Made by a program: the position numbers and the translations under genes
The notes under the pieces: generated by a model
The model's database searches: none
Told to the model about the DNA's origin: nothing
The model's input: only the letters and a program-made list of their open reading frames with translations
Shown: in pieces, positions 26,287 to 34,943 of the stretch
How positions within the stretch are numbered: position 1 is the stretch's first letter
Layout: the number at the start of each line of letters is the position of its first letter
NCBI GenBank assembly: GCA_964651785.1
Contig: CAZYWJ010000009.1
Coordinates: forward strand, 17,318 to 81,317
Direction of reading: 5' to 3'
DNA: 64,000 bases
Source: JAKVAV01 sp964651785
GTDB lineage: Bacteria > Bacteroidota > Bacteroidia > Flavobacteriales_D > Cryomorphaceae

Positions 26287-27282
26287 TTGACCAAAGTCCT
26301 GATCATCCGATTTAGCTCCATTGGTGACATAGTGCTCACCACTCCGGTGATACGAAATCTGTACCAACAGATGTATGAAGGAGCAGAAATTCACTTTCTT
26401 ACCAAGAATCGATTTAAGTCCTTACTCGAACCCAATCCATACGTTTCAAAAGTTTACGGCATTGAGAAGAGTACGAATGAAGTAATTGATGAGCTAAAAT
26501 CGGAGCAGTATGACTACATCATAGACCTGCACGTCAATTTGCGATCGGCGAGAGTAAAGCGCGCGCTGAAGTTGCTTTCTTTTGGTTTCAAAAAGTACAA
26601 TTGGCAAAAATGGCTCTTGGTCAATTTCGGTTTGAACAAAATGCCGAAGGTCCATATTGTCGATCGCTACATGGCCACCCTGAAGCCTTTCAGCATAGAA
26701 AATGACGGAAAGGGATTGGACTATTTTTTCCCGGAAGGTGAAGACTTTACCCCAAGAGAACTGCCTGAAACACATCAATCGGGATATGCAGCCGTAGTGA
26801 TAGGGGCAGCACACAGACGAAAAAAACCAAGGACGGAGCAGTATATAAATGTTTGTCGGAAGATAGCTGCACCCCTTGTGTTGTTGGGTGGACCCGCTGA
26901 AGAAAAGGAAGGCGACGAAATAGCCAAAGCTTGCGGAGACCGCATTTGGAATGCAGCTGGAAAAGTTAGCCTAAACGGATCTGCCGCTTTAATACGCGAT
27001 GCCCGATTGGTCATAACTCCTGACACCGGAATGATGCATATCGCGGCGGCGTTCAAAAAACCGATTATTTCAATTTGGGGAGCTACGGTGCCCGATTTCG
27101 GAATGTATCCGTACCTGAATGAAAATTTGGATTTGCGCATTCAGGCCGATCATTTATCAAAAAGACCTTGCTCAAAATTGGGCACTAAATGCAAATACAG
27201 AGATTGCAGGTGTATAGATGAGTTGCCTTTGGATAAAGTGGTCGAGGCGGCTAATTCTCAAAAAGTGCCTTCAATTCGGTAG
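26287..27282 (+). CDS. Glycosyltransferase family 9 (heptosyltransferase-like)
   Basis: A 331-residue GT-B enzyme of the ADP-heptose:LPS heptosyltransferase group. The N-terminal motif IRFSSIGDIVLTTPV is typical, and the donor-site segment VITPDTGMMHIAAAF contains the conserved DTG. A cysteine-rich tail (CSKLGTKCKYRDCRC) follows. Such enzymes build the inner core of lipopolysaccharide. The start is TTG, consistent with the promoter at 26240-26269. Its 3' end overlaps the convergent thioesterase by 32 bases. Confidence 0.88.
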   Translation: MTKVLIIRFSSIGDIVLTTPVIRNLYQQMYEGAEIHFLTKNRFKSLLEPNPYVSKVYGIEKSTNEVIDELKSEQYDYIIDLHVNLRSARVKRALKLLSFGFKKYNWQKWLLVNFGLNKMPKVHIVDRYMATLKPFSIENDGKGLDYFFPEGEDFTPRELPETHQSGYAAVVIGAAHRRKKPRTEQYINVCRKIAAPLVLLGGPAEEKEGDEIAKACGDRIWNAAGKVSLNGSAALIRDARLVITPDTGMMHIAAAFKKPIISIWGATVPDFGMYPYLNENLDLRIQADHLSKRPCSKLGTKCKYRDCRCIDELPLDKVVEAANSQKVPSIR

Positions 27283-27766
27283 CGTCTTTCGGATCCATCT
27301 TTTTGGCCAGAATGAGTCCTAGCTGTCTTCTGCGCAATGCTCCTTCGTAGCGCTCTTTTTCCAAATTGGATTCGGGAATGAGTTCAGGCACATTAATGGG
27401 CTGCCCCACTTGATCTACGGCCACGAAGGTGTAGATGGCTTCATTGCATTTTGTGCGTTTTCCCGTTCGATGATCTTCTACGGAAACGTCGAGAAAAACT
27501 TCCATGGATGATCCGAAAGAGCGCGACACTTTGGACTCGATCGTTAAAATATCCCCGAGTTTAATCGCCTTATTAAAAGATACATTGTTTACGGCTGCAG
27601 TTACCACCACTCGTCGGCAATGACGCTGAGCAGAAATGGCGGCGTTGATATCCATCCAATTGAGCAGTTGGCCTCCCATCAAATTTCCCAGAGTATTGGT
27701 ATCGTTGGGCAAAATAATCTTAGAAGTAGTAGCGAACGTTTCTCGAGCTAATTTCTTTTCTCTCAT
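27251..27766 (-). CDS. Acyl-CoA thioesterase (hotdog fold, YciA-like)
   Basis: A 171-residue single-hotdog thioesterase. The conserved active-site region NDTNTLGNLMGGQLLNWMD includes the aspartate and GG of the family, and the second strand region FNKAIKLGDILTIESKVSR is also typical. It hydrolyses acyl-CoA to free acid and CoA in the cytoplasm. Its 3' end overlaps the glycosyltransferase gene on the other strand, so transcripts can form an antisense pair there. Confidence 0.9.
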   Translation of the reverse strand: MREKKLARETFATTSKIILPNDTNTLGNLMGGQLLNWMDINAAISAQRHCRRVVVTAAVNNVSFNKAIKLGDILTIESKVSRSFGSSMEVFLDVSVEDHRTGKRTKCNEAIYTFVAVDQVGQPINVPELIPESNLEKERYEGALRRRQLGLILAKKMDPKDATELKALFEN

Positions 27767-27785
27767 ATCCTTCGGATTCGGGGTG

Positions 27786-27793
27786 CAAAGATA
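27786..27793 (-). promoter_or_regulatory. -7 box TATCTTTG for thioesterase gene
   Basis: A perfect TAnnTTTG on the minus strand, 19 bases upstream of the thioesterase ATG. It is arranged back-to-back with the TACCTTTG box of the divergent hemJ-like gene. Confidence 0.5.
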
Positions 27794-27814
27794 CCGCTAT
27801 AGATTCGATGTTCG

Positions 27815-27822
27815 TACCTTTG
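27815..27822 (+). promoter_or_regulatory. -7 box TACCTTTG for hemJ-like gene
   Basis: A perfect TAnnTTTG ending 9 bases before ATG 27832. It lies inside the longer in-frame extension, so it argues for the later start. Confidence 0.45.
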
Positions 27823-27831
27823 ATGCCCAAG

Positions 27832-28362
27832 ATGTACTACACGGCAAAAGCGTTGCACCTTATATTTATGGTGGCCTGGTTTGCGGGGCTTTTTTACATG
27901 CCTCGCTTGTTCATATATCAAACGGAGGCCTCACGGAAGCCGGAAGTCGAAAAGAGAGCTTTAGTCGATCAGCTAAAGCTAATGTCCAATCGGCTTTGGT
28001 ACATCATAACCTGGCCGGCTTTTATTCTCACAACGGCTTTTGCCATTTGGTTGCTCACCATTAATCCCGCTTATTTGCAGCAGCCGTGGATGCATGTGAA
28101 ACTCGGCTTTGTGGCCTTGCTTATTGCCTATCACATTTCACTACACGTGCTTTACAAGAAGTTGCAAAAAGAGCAATACCCGATGTCGAGCATGCAACTG
28201 CGTTTTTACAATGAAGCCGCTACGATTTTGCTTTTCGCAATCATCTTTACGGCCACCTTCAAAAATACCATGAGCGGTTTTTACGGAATCTTGGGTATCG
28301 CAGGTCTTGGAGCGATGTTGAGCTTGGGAATTATGCTTTACAAGCGTTTGAGAAAAAACTAG
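27832..28362 (+). CDS. hemJ: HemJ-like protoporphyrinogen oxidase
   Basis: A 176-residue protein with about four transmembrane helices. The start MYYTAKALHLIFMVAWFAGLFY resembles HemJ, which oxidises protoporphyrinogen IX to protoporphyrin IX using a bound heme. Conserved histidines are H9 in helix 1 and those in MHVKLGFVALLIAYHISLH. ATG 27832 was chosen because a -7 box lies at 27815-27822; ATGs at 27808 and 27823 are alternatives. Its last 4 bases overlap the convergent STAS-like gene. Confidence 0.82.
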   Translation: MYYTAKALHLIFMVAWFAGLFYMPRLFIYQTEASRKPEVEKRALVDQLKLMSNRLWYIITWPAFILTTAFAIWLLTINPAYLQQPWMHVKLGFVALLIAYHISLHVLYKKLQKEQYPMSSMQLRFYNEAATILLFAIIFTATFKNTMSGFYGILGIAGLGAMLSLGIMLYKRLRKN

Positions 28363-28751
28363 CTCTGAATTTTTTCTCGAAGCCATTCTCGGGCTTCTTT
28401 TTCCGTTTTGAAAATTTTAGTCGGTCGCTGCGGCTTATTGTAGCGTACGAAAAAATTGGCGGTCATGTGGTGTTGGTAGTGTTCCACCACGATGGCGTCT
28501 GCTATAATTTGCTCCGTCATATTACCCGAAGAAACTTTTTCGCGAGCTTCCTGACTTAGCGTTGCTTCTTTTCCCGCCGTTACCAGCAGGCCTCGAGCAG
28601 AAGAAAATTCTGCGTGAATGGTTTCGAAAATCTCGTCGATTTCATCCGTCTCTACCGTGCAATTGGCGAGAATATGGAGCTCAACGATTCCGTCGCCATC
28701 CAACTCCAAATAACAATTCTTCAACTCAACTTTGCGGTCAGCCATCGTCAT
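28359..28751 (-). CDS. Small STAS/SpoIIAA-like protein
   Basis: A 130-residue soluble protein. An N-terminal beta strand (VELKNCYLELDGDGIVELHI) is followed by alternating helix and strand (ETDEIDEIFETIHAEF, ARGLLVTAG), then a C-terminal RPTKIFKTEKEAREWLREK helix typical of small SpoIIAA/STAS-like proteins in Bacteroidota. No catalytic residue is evident. ATG 28751 overlaps the stop of the upstream HU/SPOR gene (ATGA), so the two are translationally coupled. The fold assignment is by eye and tentative. Confidence 0.62.
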   Translation of the reverse strand: MTMADRKVELKNCYLELDGDGIVELHILANCTVETDEIDEIFETIHAEFSSARGLLVTAGKEATLSQEAREKVSSGNMTEQIIADAIVVEHYQHHMTANFFVRYNKPQRPTKIFKTEKEAREWLREKIQS

Positions 28752-29809
28752 GGGTTTTGTTTCTTCAATAGCCACGCATTCGGAAAAGTTCCGTTTTCTC
28801 TGGTGGTTTGCAGCACTTCTAGAGCTTTGTCGTAATCTTCGAAACTCTCAATCTTAACGCGATAAAGACCTTTGTGATGATCCAATATGGTGGCATCATA
28901 ACCTCGGGACTTCAGTCGGACCACGAATTTTTCGGCATTTGGCTTTTCTCCAAAACAACCACCTATAATGTGATATATACTTTGAATGGTTTCGGCATTG
29001 TCTGTAGAATTCTCTACGGGTAAATCACTCAAATTTACCCAAACACCCAGCGAGTCAACTCGATTCGACTCAAAGTCGAAGGGAAAAATGAGCGTGTTTT
29101 CGGGAAAATTTGTTTCGTCTCTCAACTCATCTTCACTTATAGCTATTTTCCTAGGGTCATATTTCGGTTTGACCGTTTCTACAAAAGGAATTAATTCAGC
29201 AGGAGTGATTTGAGTCGGACTTTTAAAGTCGGTTGTCATTCCCAGATAAATGCTCATCCCTATAAAGGGCAAAATGGTGGCAGCGGCTACCCAATAGATG
29301 CCTTTATTGTAAGTAGTTTCAGCAATGGGGATTATTTTTTGTTCCTCTTCTTCTCTCGGTAGTATTTGCTCTTCAATCGGCGGTGCCTGCGTAATTATTT
29401 CCGAGGGCATGGCAAAAGATTCAAATCCGTATGATTTGCGCAGGTAATTTACCGTGGTATCGGGTTTAAATCGCAACTGCTTATTTTCATCAATAAAGAG
29501 TATGCCGACCTTATTCAATTGTACTCTGCCGTTTTCTTGGAGCTTAGTCAAATAGTTTTCGACCGTTTCATGTAAAATGACATCCGCATCTTGTATAGAG
29601 ATTCCTTCGGCACTTGAGATAGATTGACTCAGCAATCCATCGTTTTTCTTCAGATTTTTATTAAAACGCAATTCCTTTGAAGGAGGATAGGCTATTCCCT
29701 TTTCAAAATGAGCCGGTTTGTAATTGGTCACGAATCCGCCCAATTGCGGAACGATGACACAATCGTAGTCAAAAAGCAGCTCAGAAATATATTTATCCAG
29801 TTCGGTCAT
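28748..29809 (-). CDS. CCDC81-type HU / SPOR domain membrane protein
   Basis: A 353-residue Bacteroidota-type protein. Two HU-like CCDC81 domains occupy about residues 1-60 (YISELLFDYDCVIVPQLGGF) and 65-135 (VQLNKVGILFIDE). A transmembrane helix lies near 180-200, then a linker, and a C-terminal SPOR domain (YHIIGGCFGEKPNAEKFVVR, about 280-350). The HU part is expected in the cytoplasm and the SPOR part in the periplasm, where SPOR binds glycan-stripped peptidoglycan at division sites. This architecture could link nucleoid and septum; that is inference. Coupled to the STAS-like gene by an ATGA overlap. Confidence 0.85.
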   Translation of the reverse strand: MTELDKYISELLFDYDCVIVPQLGGFVTNYKPAHFEKGIAYPPSKELRFNKNLKKNDGLLSQSISSAEGISIQDADVILHETVENYLTKLQENGRVQLNKVGILFIDENKQLRFKPDTTVNYLRKSYGFESFAMPSEIITQAPPIEEQILPREEEEQKIIPIAETTYNKGIYWVAAATILPFIGMSIYLGMTTDFKSPTQITPAELIPFVETVKPKYDPRKIAISEDELRDETNFPENTLIFPFDFESNRVDSLGVWVNLSDLPVENSTDNAETIQSIYHIIGGCFGEKPNAEKFVVRLKSRGYDATILDHHKGLYRVKIESFEDYDKALEVLQTTRENGTFPNAWLLKKQNP

Positions 29810-29846
29810 CTTTGATAATTCGAAATTACATTTTCCGATATCACGG

Positions 29847-30578
29847 TCAAAGTAAATACTTCTTTTCGATTGCGCGAAGATCTTCGGGAGTATCTACGGA
29901 ATCTGCTCTTTCTTGAGTTATTCCGGAATAAACGGACAATCCGTTTTGCAGCCATCGCAACTGCTCTAATCCTTCCGTTTTTTCCAAGAAGCTTACTTCA
30001 AATTCTTTTGTCCTGAGTAAAGCATCTGCTTTGAATCCGTATATCCCCAAGTGAATCAGGTAATTTTCGGCTTTTAGTCCGTCTTTGTTTCGAGGGTATG
30101 GAATGCCGTATCGCGAGAAGTATAAGGCCTTACCATCTGTGGCCACCACGACTTTTACCCGATTGGGATTCTCCACTTCTTCCAAACTCTCAGCAGGACT
30201 TACCAAAGTAGCGATTTCAGCATCAGAATTTTTAAGAATGCCGATGACCTGATTGATTTGTTCGGGATCAATAAAAGGTTCATCTCCCTGAATGTTTATG
30301 GCCAGCTCAAACTTTTCTCTGATGGATTTTAAAGCTGCTCTGCAACGGTCGGTTCCGCTTTCCAAATCCGTAGAAGTCATCACGGCATTTCCGCCAAAGG
30401 AATTTACCACGTCAAAGATCTCTGCGTGATCAGTAGCTACTACCAAAAAGTCTAAACTCGCCTTCAAGCATTGTTCATAAACTCTTTGTATCATCGGTTT
30501 GCCGCCTATCAGGGCAAGCGGTTTACCCGGAAATCTGGACGACCCGTATCGCGCTGGTATGATACCGACTGTTTTCAT
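29847..30578 (-). CDS. kdsB: 3-deoxy-manno-octulosonate cytidylyltransferase
   Basis: A 243-residue CMP-Kdo synthetase that activates Kdo for lipopolysaccharide. The nucleotide-binding N terminus IPARYGSSRFPGKPL, the GTDRC motif, NIQGDEPFI with its metal aspartate, and YFSRYGIPYPR are all present. Full length. It is divergent from dprA with 39 bases between starts. Confidence 0.96.
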   Translation of the reverse strand: MKTVGIIPARYGSSRFPGKPLALIGGKPMIQRVYEQCLKASLDFLVVATDHAEIFDVVNSFGGNAVMTSTDLESGTDRCRAALKSIREKFELAINIQGDEPFIDPEQINQVIGILKNSDAEIATLVSPAESLEEVENPNRVKVVVATDGKALYFSRYGIPYPRNKDGLKAENYLIHLGIYGFKADALLRTKEFEVSFLEKTEGLEQLRWLQNGLSVYSGITQERADSVDTPEDLRAIEKKYLL

Positions 30579-30617
30579 CTTTTCTTTTTAATTTTCCGCC
30601 TCGGTTAACCAAAGCAG

Positions 30618-31736
30618 GTGACAAAGATACCCGTAAATAAAGATGAGATTTTTTACCGGCTCGCGTTGGGTCAGGTAGAAAGTGTAGGAATTAAAAGCGC
30701 CAAGAAACTGATTAATCACTTCGGCTCAGCCAAAGAGGTTTTCAGACTGAGTAGCCGCGAGCTTATGCAAGTGCAGGGGATGGCTCAAAACAGAGCTCTG
30801 GCGATTTCAGGTTTTTCGCAATGGAAAACGGTCGAGGAGGAGTTCGAGTTTGCGCTCAAAAACGGCATCGAAGTAGTGTCCTACACGGAATCACGGTACC
30901 CCAATCGATTAAAACATTGCGAAGATGGTCCGCTGGTGATTTTTGTAAAAGGTGAGGCAAACCTCTCCCCCGAGAGAATGCTGAGCATCGTAGGAACCAG
31001 AAAAGTGACCGAATACGGAAAACAAATGACGCGTACACTCGTGGAGAGCTTAGTGCCTTACGGAGTGACGGTGGTCAGTGGTCTCGCCTACGGAGTAGAT
31101 GGTGAGGCGCATAAAGCCTGTGTCGATTTCGGAGTGCCGACGGTTGCCGTTTTGGGGCATGGTCTCAATAAGATTTACCCGCCGGCGCACACCCGATTGG
31201 CGAATGAAATGGTCGATAAGGGTGGTGCTTTGGTTTCAGAATTTACCATTGATTCAAAACCCGATCGCGAAAATTTTCCGCAGCGAAACAGAATCGTGGC
31301 GGGCATGTGCGATGCCACCATTGTGGTGGAATCGGCGGCAAAGGGAGGTTCGATCATTACTGCAGAGCTGGCCAACAGCTACCACCGTGATGTATTTGCT
31401 TTTCCCGGAAGGATAGGTGACCAACGTTCAGAAGGTTGCAATCGATTGATCAAAGGGCATAAAGCTGCGCTTCTTGAATCGGTCAAGGATTTGGAATATG
31501 TAATGGGATGGACATTGCCCGAAAAGGCCAAACCGATTCAGAAGAAAATCTTTGTAGACCTCAACCCTGAAGAAGAGGCCGTCTTGTCGCTTCTGCGCGA
31601 AAAAGGAAAAACGCAGATCGATGAGCTCAGCCTTACCTTGCAATCGCCTGTCAGTTCAGCTATGGTCCATCTGCTCAATCTGGAACTCAACGGCTTGGTC
31701 AGGAGTTTGCCGGGAAAATTTTATGAAGCTTGTTGA
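30618..31736 (+). CDS. dprA: DNA-processing protein DprA
   Basis: A 372-residue DprA/Smf protein that loads RecA on incoming single-stranded DNA during natural transformation. An N-terminal helix-hairpin-helix region (VESVGIKSAKKLI) precedes the Rossmann-like core with VGTRKVTEYGKQMT, VVSGLAYGVDGEAHKA and FPQRNRIVAGM. A winged-helix DprA domain (EEEAVLSLLREKGKTQIDEL) ends the protein. The start is GTG. A 9-bp perfect inverted repeat follows its stop. Confidence 0.95.
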   Translation: MTKIPVNKDEIFYRLALGQVESVGIKSAKKLINHFGSAKEVFRLSSRELMQVQGMAQNRALAISGFSQWKTVEEEFEFALKNGIEVVSYTESRYPNRLKHCEDGPLVIFVKGEANLSPERMLSIVGTRKVTEYGKQMTRTLVESLVPYGVTVVSGLAYGVDGEAHKACVDFGVPTVAVLGHGLNKIYPPAHTRLANEMVDKGGALVSEFTIDSKPDRENFPQRNRIVAGMCDATIVVESAAKGGSIITAELANSYHRDVFAFPGRIGDQRSEGCNRLIKGHKAALLESVKDLEYVMGWTLPEKAKPIQKKIFVDLNPEEEAVLSLLREKGKTQIDELSLTLQSPVSSAMVHLLNLELNGLVRSLPGKFYEAC

Positions 31737-31740
31737 GTTT

Positions 31741-31763
31741 CAAAGTGTAGATTATACACTTTG
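31741..31763. terminator. Inverted repeat after dprA (possible terminator)
   Basis: CAAAGTGTA and TACACTTTG form a perfect 9-bp stem with a 5-base loop, 4 bases after the dprA stop. There is no T-run of length behind it, so it is either a weak terminator or a protein-binding site ahead of gdhA. Confidence 0.5.
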
Positions 31764-31830
31764 TAATCATCTGTTAACCATTTGAAAACCAGAAATAAGT
31801 ATGGTTTCTTTCCTCTTTTTTGAGAGGCAG

Positions 31831-31858
31831 TTGCTGATATGAAAAAACCCTACATTTG
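31831..31858 (+). promoter_or_regulatory. gdhA promoter TTG-N17-TACATTTG
   Basis: TTG at 31831-31833 and TACATTTG at 31851-31858 form a complete Bacteroidota promoter. The expected start of transcription is around 31864, just before the gdhA ATG at 31873. Confidence 0.75.
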
Positions 31859-31872
31859 CCCCCGATATTTTA

Positions 31873-33240
31873 ATGATAAAACCTATGAGTGCGCATCAAT
31901 CGCAAATCGATTCATTTATGGATCAAGTTCGAGCTAAGAATCCTAATGAGCCTGAGTTTCTTCAGGCGGTTGAGGAAGTAGCCGAAGTGATTATACCATA
32001 TTTGGAAGAAAACCCCAAGTATAAAAAAGCCAAGATTTTAGAGAGAATGGTAGAACCTGAACGAACGATTATGTTCAGAGTGCCATGGCTCGATGATGAA
32101 GGCAACGTGCAAGTGAACCGCGGGTACCGTATTGAATTCAATTCAGCCATCGGACCTTATAAAGGAGGGTTGCGATTTCACCCTTCCGTAAACCTCAGCA
32201 TCCTGAAGTTTTTGGGATTTGAGCAGGTGTTTAAAAACAGTTTAACCACTCTGCCAATGGGCGGTGGTAAAGGAGGTTCTGATTTTGATCCGAAAGGAAA
32301 ATCAGATAATGAAGTGATGCGTTTTTGCCAAAGTTTTATGACGGAGTTGTCGCGACACATCGGTCCTGATACGGATGTTCCCGCGGGAGATATCGGTGTG
32401 GGTGGCCGCGAAATCGGTTACATGTTCGGCCAGTACAAGCGAATCCGCAACGAGTTTACCGGTGTCCTTACCGGAAAAGGATTTAACTGGGGAGGATCGC
32501 GCATCAGACCTGAAGCTACGGGTTATGGTTGTGTTTACTTCGCGGAGGAAATGCTGAAAATGAAAGATGATTCTTTCAAGGGAAAAATCGTAGCGATAAG
32601 CGGATCGGGAAATGTGGCACAGTATGCTTTTCAAAAAGTAATCGAGCTTGGAGGAAAGGTTGTTACGGTAAGTGATTCGGGCGGATATGTGCATTGCGAA
32701 AATGGTTTGCACAATGATGCCTTCCAAAAATTGCAGGAAATCAAGAATGAACGCAGAGGACGAATCAGCGAATTGGCTGATGAACTTGACGGAATTACTT
32801 ACGTTGAGGGTGAGCGTTCTTGGAGTGTTCCTTTTAATGTTGATATTGCTTTACCTTGCGCCACTCAGAACGAGTTGACCAAAGAAGATGCTCAGAATTT
32901 GATCGATAAAGGCTTAATGCTGGTAGCGGAAGGAGCCAACATGCCGACCACACCTGAGGCTATCGAACTATTTCACGAAAAGGATATCGCATTTGCTCCG
33001 GGTAAAGCGAGCAATGCGGGTGGAGTAGCCACCTCAGGATTGGAGATGAGCCAGAACTCACTTCGCATGTCCTGGCCTTCCGAAAAAGTAGATGAGCGAC
33101 TGCATAGCATTATGAAAGACATCCACGCCGCTTGTGTCAAGTATGGTCAGGTGGATGGAAAAATAGATTATGTGAAAGGAGCCAATTTGGCCGGTTTCGT
33201 AAAAGTAGCTGACGCCATGATGGATCAAGGCGTCGTTTGA
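31873..33240 (+). CDS. gdhA: Glutamate dehydrogenase (NADP-type)
   Basis: A 455-residue hexameric glutamate dehydrogenase that makes glutamate from 2-oxoglutarate and ammonia. The substrate-binding GPYKGGLRFHPSVN and catalytic-lysine segment LPMGGGKGGSDFDPKGKS are present, with PAGDIGVGGREIGYM and the Rossmann motif ISGSGNVAQYA. The length and PAGDIGVG motif fit the biosynthetic NADP enzyme; cofactor is inferred. ATG 31885 is an alternative start. It has its own promoter and a strong terminator (33265-33303), so it is monocistronic. Confidence 0.96.
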   Translation: MIKPMSAHQSQIDSFMDQVRAKNPNEPEFLQAVEEVAEVIIPYLEENPKYKKAKILERMVEPERTIMFRVPWLDDEGNVQVNRGYRIEFNSAIGPYKGGLRFHPSVNLSILKFLGFEQVFKNSLTTLPMGGGKGGSDFDPKGKSDNEVMRFCQSFMTELSRHIGPDTDVPAGDIGVGGREIGYMFGQYKRIRNEFTGVLTGKGFNWGGSRIRPEATGYGCVYFAEEMLKMKDDSFKGKIVAISGSGNVAQYAFQKVIELGGKVVTVSDSGGYVHCENGLHNDAFQKLQEIKNERRGRISELADELDGITYVEGERSWSVPFNVDIALPCATQNELTKEDAQNLIDKGLMLVAEGANMPTTPEAIELFHEKDIAFAPGKASNAGGVATSGLEMSQNSLRMSWPSEKVDERLHSIMKDIHAACVKYGQVDGKIDYVKGANLAGFVKVADAMMDQGVV

Positions 33241-33264
33241 TAGATTACCACCTATTGAAAAAGC

Positions 33265-33303
33265 AAAGCCAACAGCGAACTATTCGTTGTTGGCTTTTTT
33301 TTG
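33265..33303 (+). terminator. gdhA intrinsic terminator
   Basis: A 15-bp stem (AAAGCCAACAGCGAA with its complement, one G-T wobble), a CTA loop and eight or so T residues, 25 bases after the gdhA stop. Confidence 0.95.
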
Positions 33304-33329
33304 ATGGTCAATCTTGGAAAGTGTTTAGC

Positions 33330-33337
33330 TACATTTG
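33330..33337 (+). promoter_or_regulatory. -7 box TACATTTG for glycosyltransferase gene
   Basis: A perfect TAnnTTTG ending 5 bases before ATG 33343. No TTG at the usual distance. It supports the later start over the in-frame ATG at 33301. Confidence 0.45.
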
Positions 33338-33342
33338 ATGGT

Positions 33343-34425
33343 ATGATTAGAGTAGCCTTGGAAGCATCGGGTTTGCTGCGACAACACCCGACGGGTATAC
33401 CGGTTTACATTAAAAACCTTACGTATTCTCTGAACGAATTATCCGATTTAAATGTAGATCACTGCTATAAATTATCCCGTTATAAAAAGCGAAAGTTTGC
33501 TCCGCACATTGACGGCGTGGGAAGGAATTGGTATTTAGGGCCAATTTATTTTTCAGGAACAAAACCTAATATTATTCATTCCAGCGACACGAAGATTCCA
33601 AAAATACCGGGGACGAAGCTCGTCGCAACCATTCACGATTTGGCAGTCCTTCATCCTGATCATAATTTCGAGGGATTTACAAATGAGAAATTTCGCGAAA
33701 GCGCCAGAGAGAAGTATAGAAAAATCATTCGATCGGCTGATGCTATTATATCGGTAAGCGAATGCACCAAGCGCGATTTTTTAAGTCATTTTGATTTTCC
33801 TGAGGAGAAAATATTCGTCACCCATTTAGGATTTGCCAAGCATATTGAGAAAAGAGCTGATGTGAATTTGAAGGATCTCAATTTACCTATAGAATCAGGC
33901 AAATACTTTCTATACGTTGGTTCCATTACGATCAGAAAGAACATGATTAACCTGATCAAAGCATTTGAAAGAGCTGATGTTCCCGATGATTTCAAACTCG
34001 TTTTGGCTGGAAATGCAGCGATGGGTTTTGAGGAAGTAATGGCCGTGCGGGAGAAGTTAAAGAGAAAAGACAGAATCATCGTAGCGGGTTATATCGACGA
34101 CAAGTGGATGCCGACTTTATACCATAATGCAAAGGCATTTTTGTTTCCGACTTATTACGAAGGTTTCGGACTGCCGATTATCGAAGCGATGAGTACGGGC
34201 CTTCCCGTGTTGGCTGCAAATCGTGGAGCAGCTCCTGAGGTGGGTGGTAAGCATGCCATATATGCAGATCCTTTTTCCGTAGATGATATAGCTAAAGGGA
34301 TTGAGAAAACATTAACTGCGAGCCAGCTAGATATTGAAGCGGCTAAAAGTCACGCTGCATCTTTTACCTGGGCCAAGACAGCGTCTGAAACCAAAGCCGT
34401 TTACGAGAAAGTTTTAGGTCAGTAA
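33343..34425 (+). CDS. Glycosyltransferase family 4
   Basis: A 360-residue GT-B glycosyltransferase. An N-terminal acceptor domain with the GIPVYIKNL loop is followed by TIHDLAVLHPDHN. The donor half has YFLYVGSITIRKNM, a GYIDDKWMPTLYHNAKAFLFPTYYEGFGLPIIEAMSTG segment carrying the EGFGLP motif that binds the nucleotide, and NRGAAPEVGG. Likely acts on cell-surface polysaccharide, though donor and acceptor are unknown. It stands alone behind the gdhA terminator with its own -7 box. Confidence 0.92.
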   Translation: MIRVALEASGLLRQHPTGIPVYIKNLTYSLNELSDLNVDHCYKLSRYKKRKFAPHIDGVGRNWYLGPIYFSGTKPNIIHSSDTKIPKIPGTKLVATIHDLAVLHPDHNFEGFTNEKFRESAREKYRKIIRSADAIISVSECTKRDFLSHFDFPEEKIFVTHLGFAKHIEKRADVNLKDLNLPIESGKYFLYVGSITIRKNMINLIKAFERADVPDDFKLVLAGNAAMGFEEVMAVREKLKRKDRIIVAGYIDDKWMPTLYHNAKAFLFPTYYEGFGLPIIEAMSTGLPVLAANRGAAPEVGGKHAIYADPFSVDDIAKGIEKTLTASQLDIEAAKSHAASFTWAKTASETKAVYEKVLGQ

Positions 34426-34442
34426 TGTCCGGCTAATTTTAG

Positions 34443-34943
34443 TTACTCCAATACCTTTTCCATTCTATAGTCTTCGTATACGAATCCGTCAGGCCCGGGA
34501 ATGTCGATGGACTCGATGATTCTGAATTGTCGCCTTTCGTAAAAGGATATAGCCGAAGAATTGAATCGGTTTACTCTGAGTTGAATGCGCTTAAGGTCGG
34601 AGGTTACTGCCAGCAGTTCTACTTCTACCATGGTTTGAAGTCCTAAGCCTTGTCCTTGCAGCTCAGGATGAATGTAGATTTTATCGAGCGTCAGAACGGG
34701 GGGATGCTTTTCAATGCCGAAATAACCTATAGCCCGTTCTTCTGAATAGATAAAATATAATTCGTTTTCAGCTTGATTAAGCCAACGGGTCAGCTTCTCA
34801 TCATTGTACATTCCCGAATAGAGGGCTCGAAGTTGTGTTTCGGAAAAAAGGGGGGCAAAGGTGGGAATCCATATTTCCTCGGCCAACTTATAAAGGAGTG
34901 GCAGATCTGAAACTTCAGCCTTTTGAAAACGGAGCTTCACCAC
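34443..34943 (-). CDS. GNAT-family N-acetyltransferase
   Basis: A 166-residue acetyltransferase. The acetyl-CoA-binding motif A is seen as LDKIYIHPELQGQGLGLQTM (Q/RxxGxG/A near residues 96-103), followed by the typical RIQLRVNRFNSSAISFYERRQFR region. It transfers an acetyl group to an unknown amine. The start is GTG and overlaps the stop of the S4-domain gene (34943 or 34940, the latter giving GTGA). Substrate unknown. Confidence 0.88.
   Translation of the reverse strand: MVKLRFQKAEVSDLPLLYKLAEEIWIPTFAPLFSETQLRALYSGMYNDEKLTRWLNQAENELYFIYSEERAIGYFGIEKHPPVLTLDKIYIHPELQGQGLGLQTMVEVELLAVTSDLKRIQLRVNRFNSSAISFYERRQFRIIESIDIPGPDGFVYEDYRMEKVLE

Noticed and set aside
30618..31736. Natural-transformation cluster around dprA
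   Set aside because: No com genes nearby; dprA is widely present as an isolated gene.
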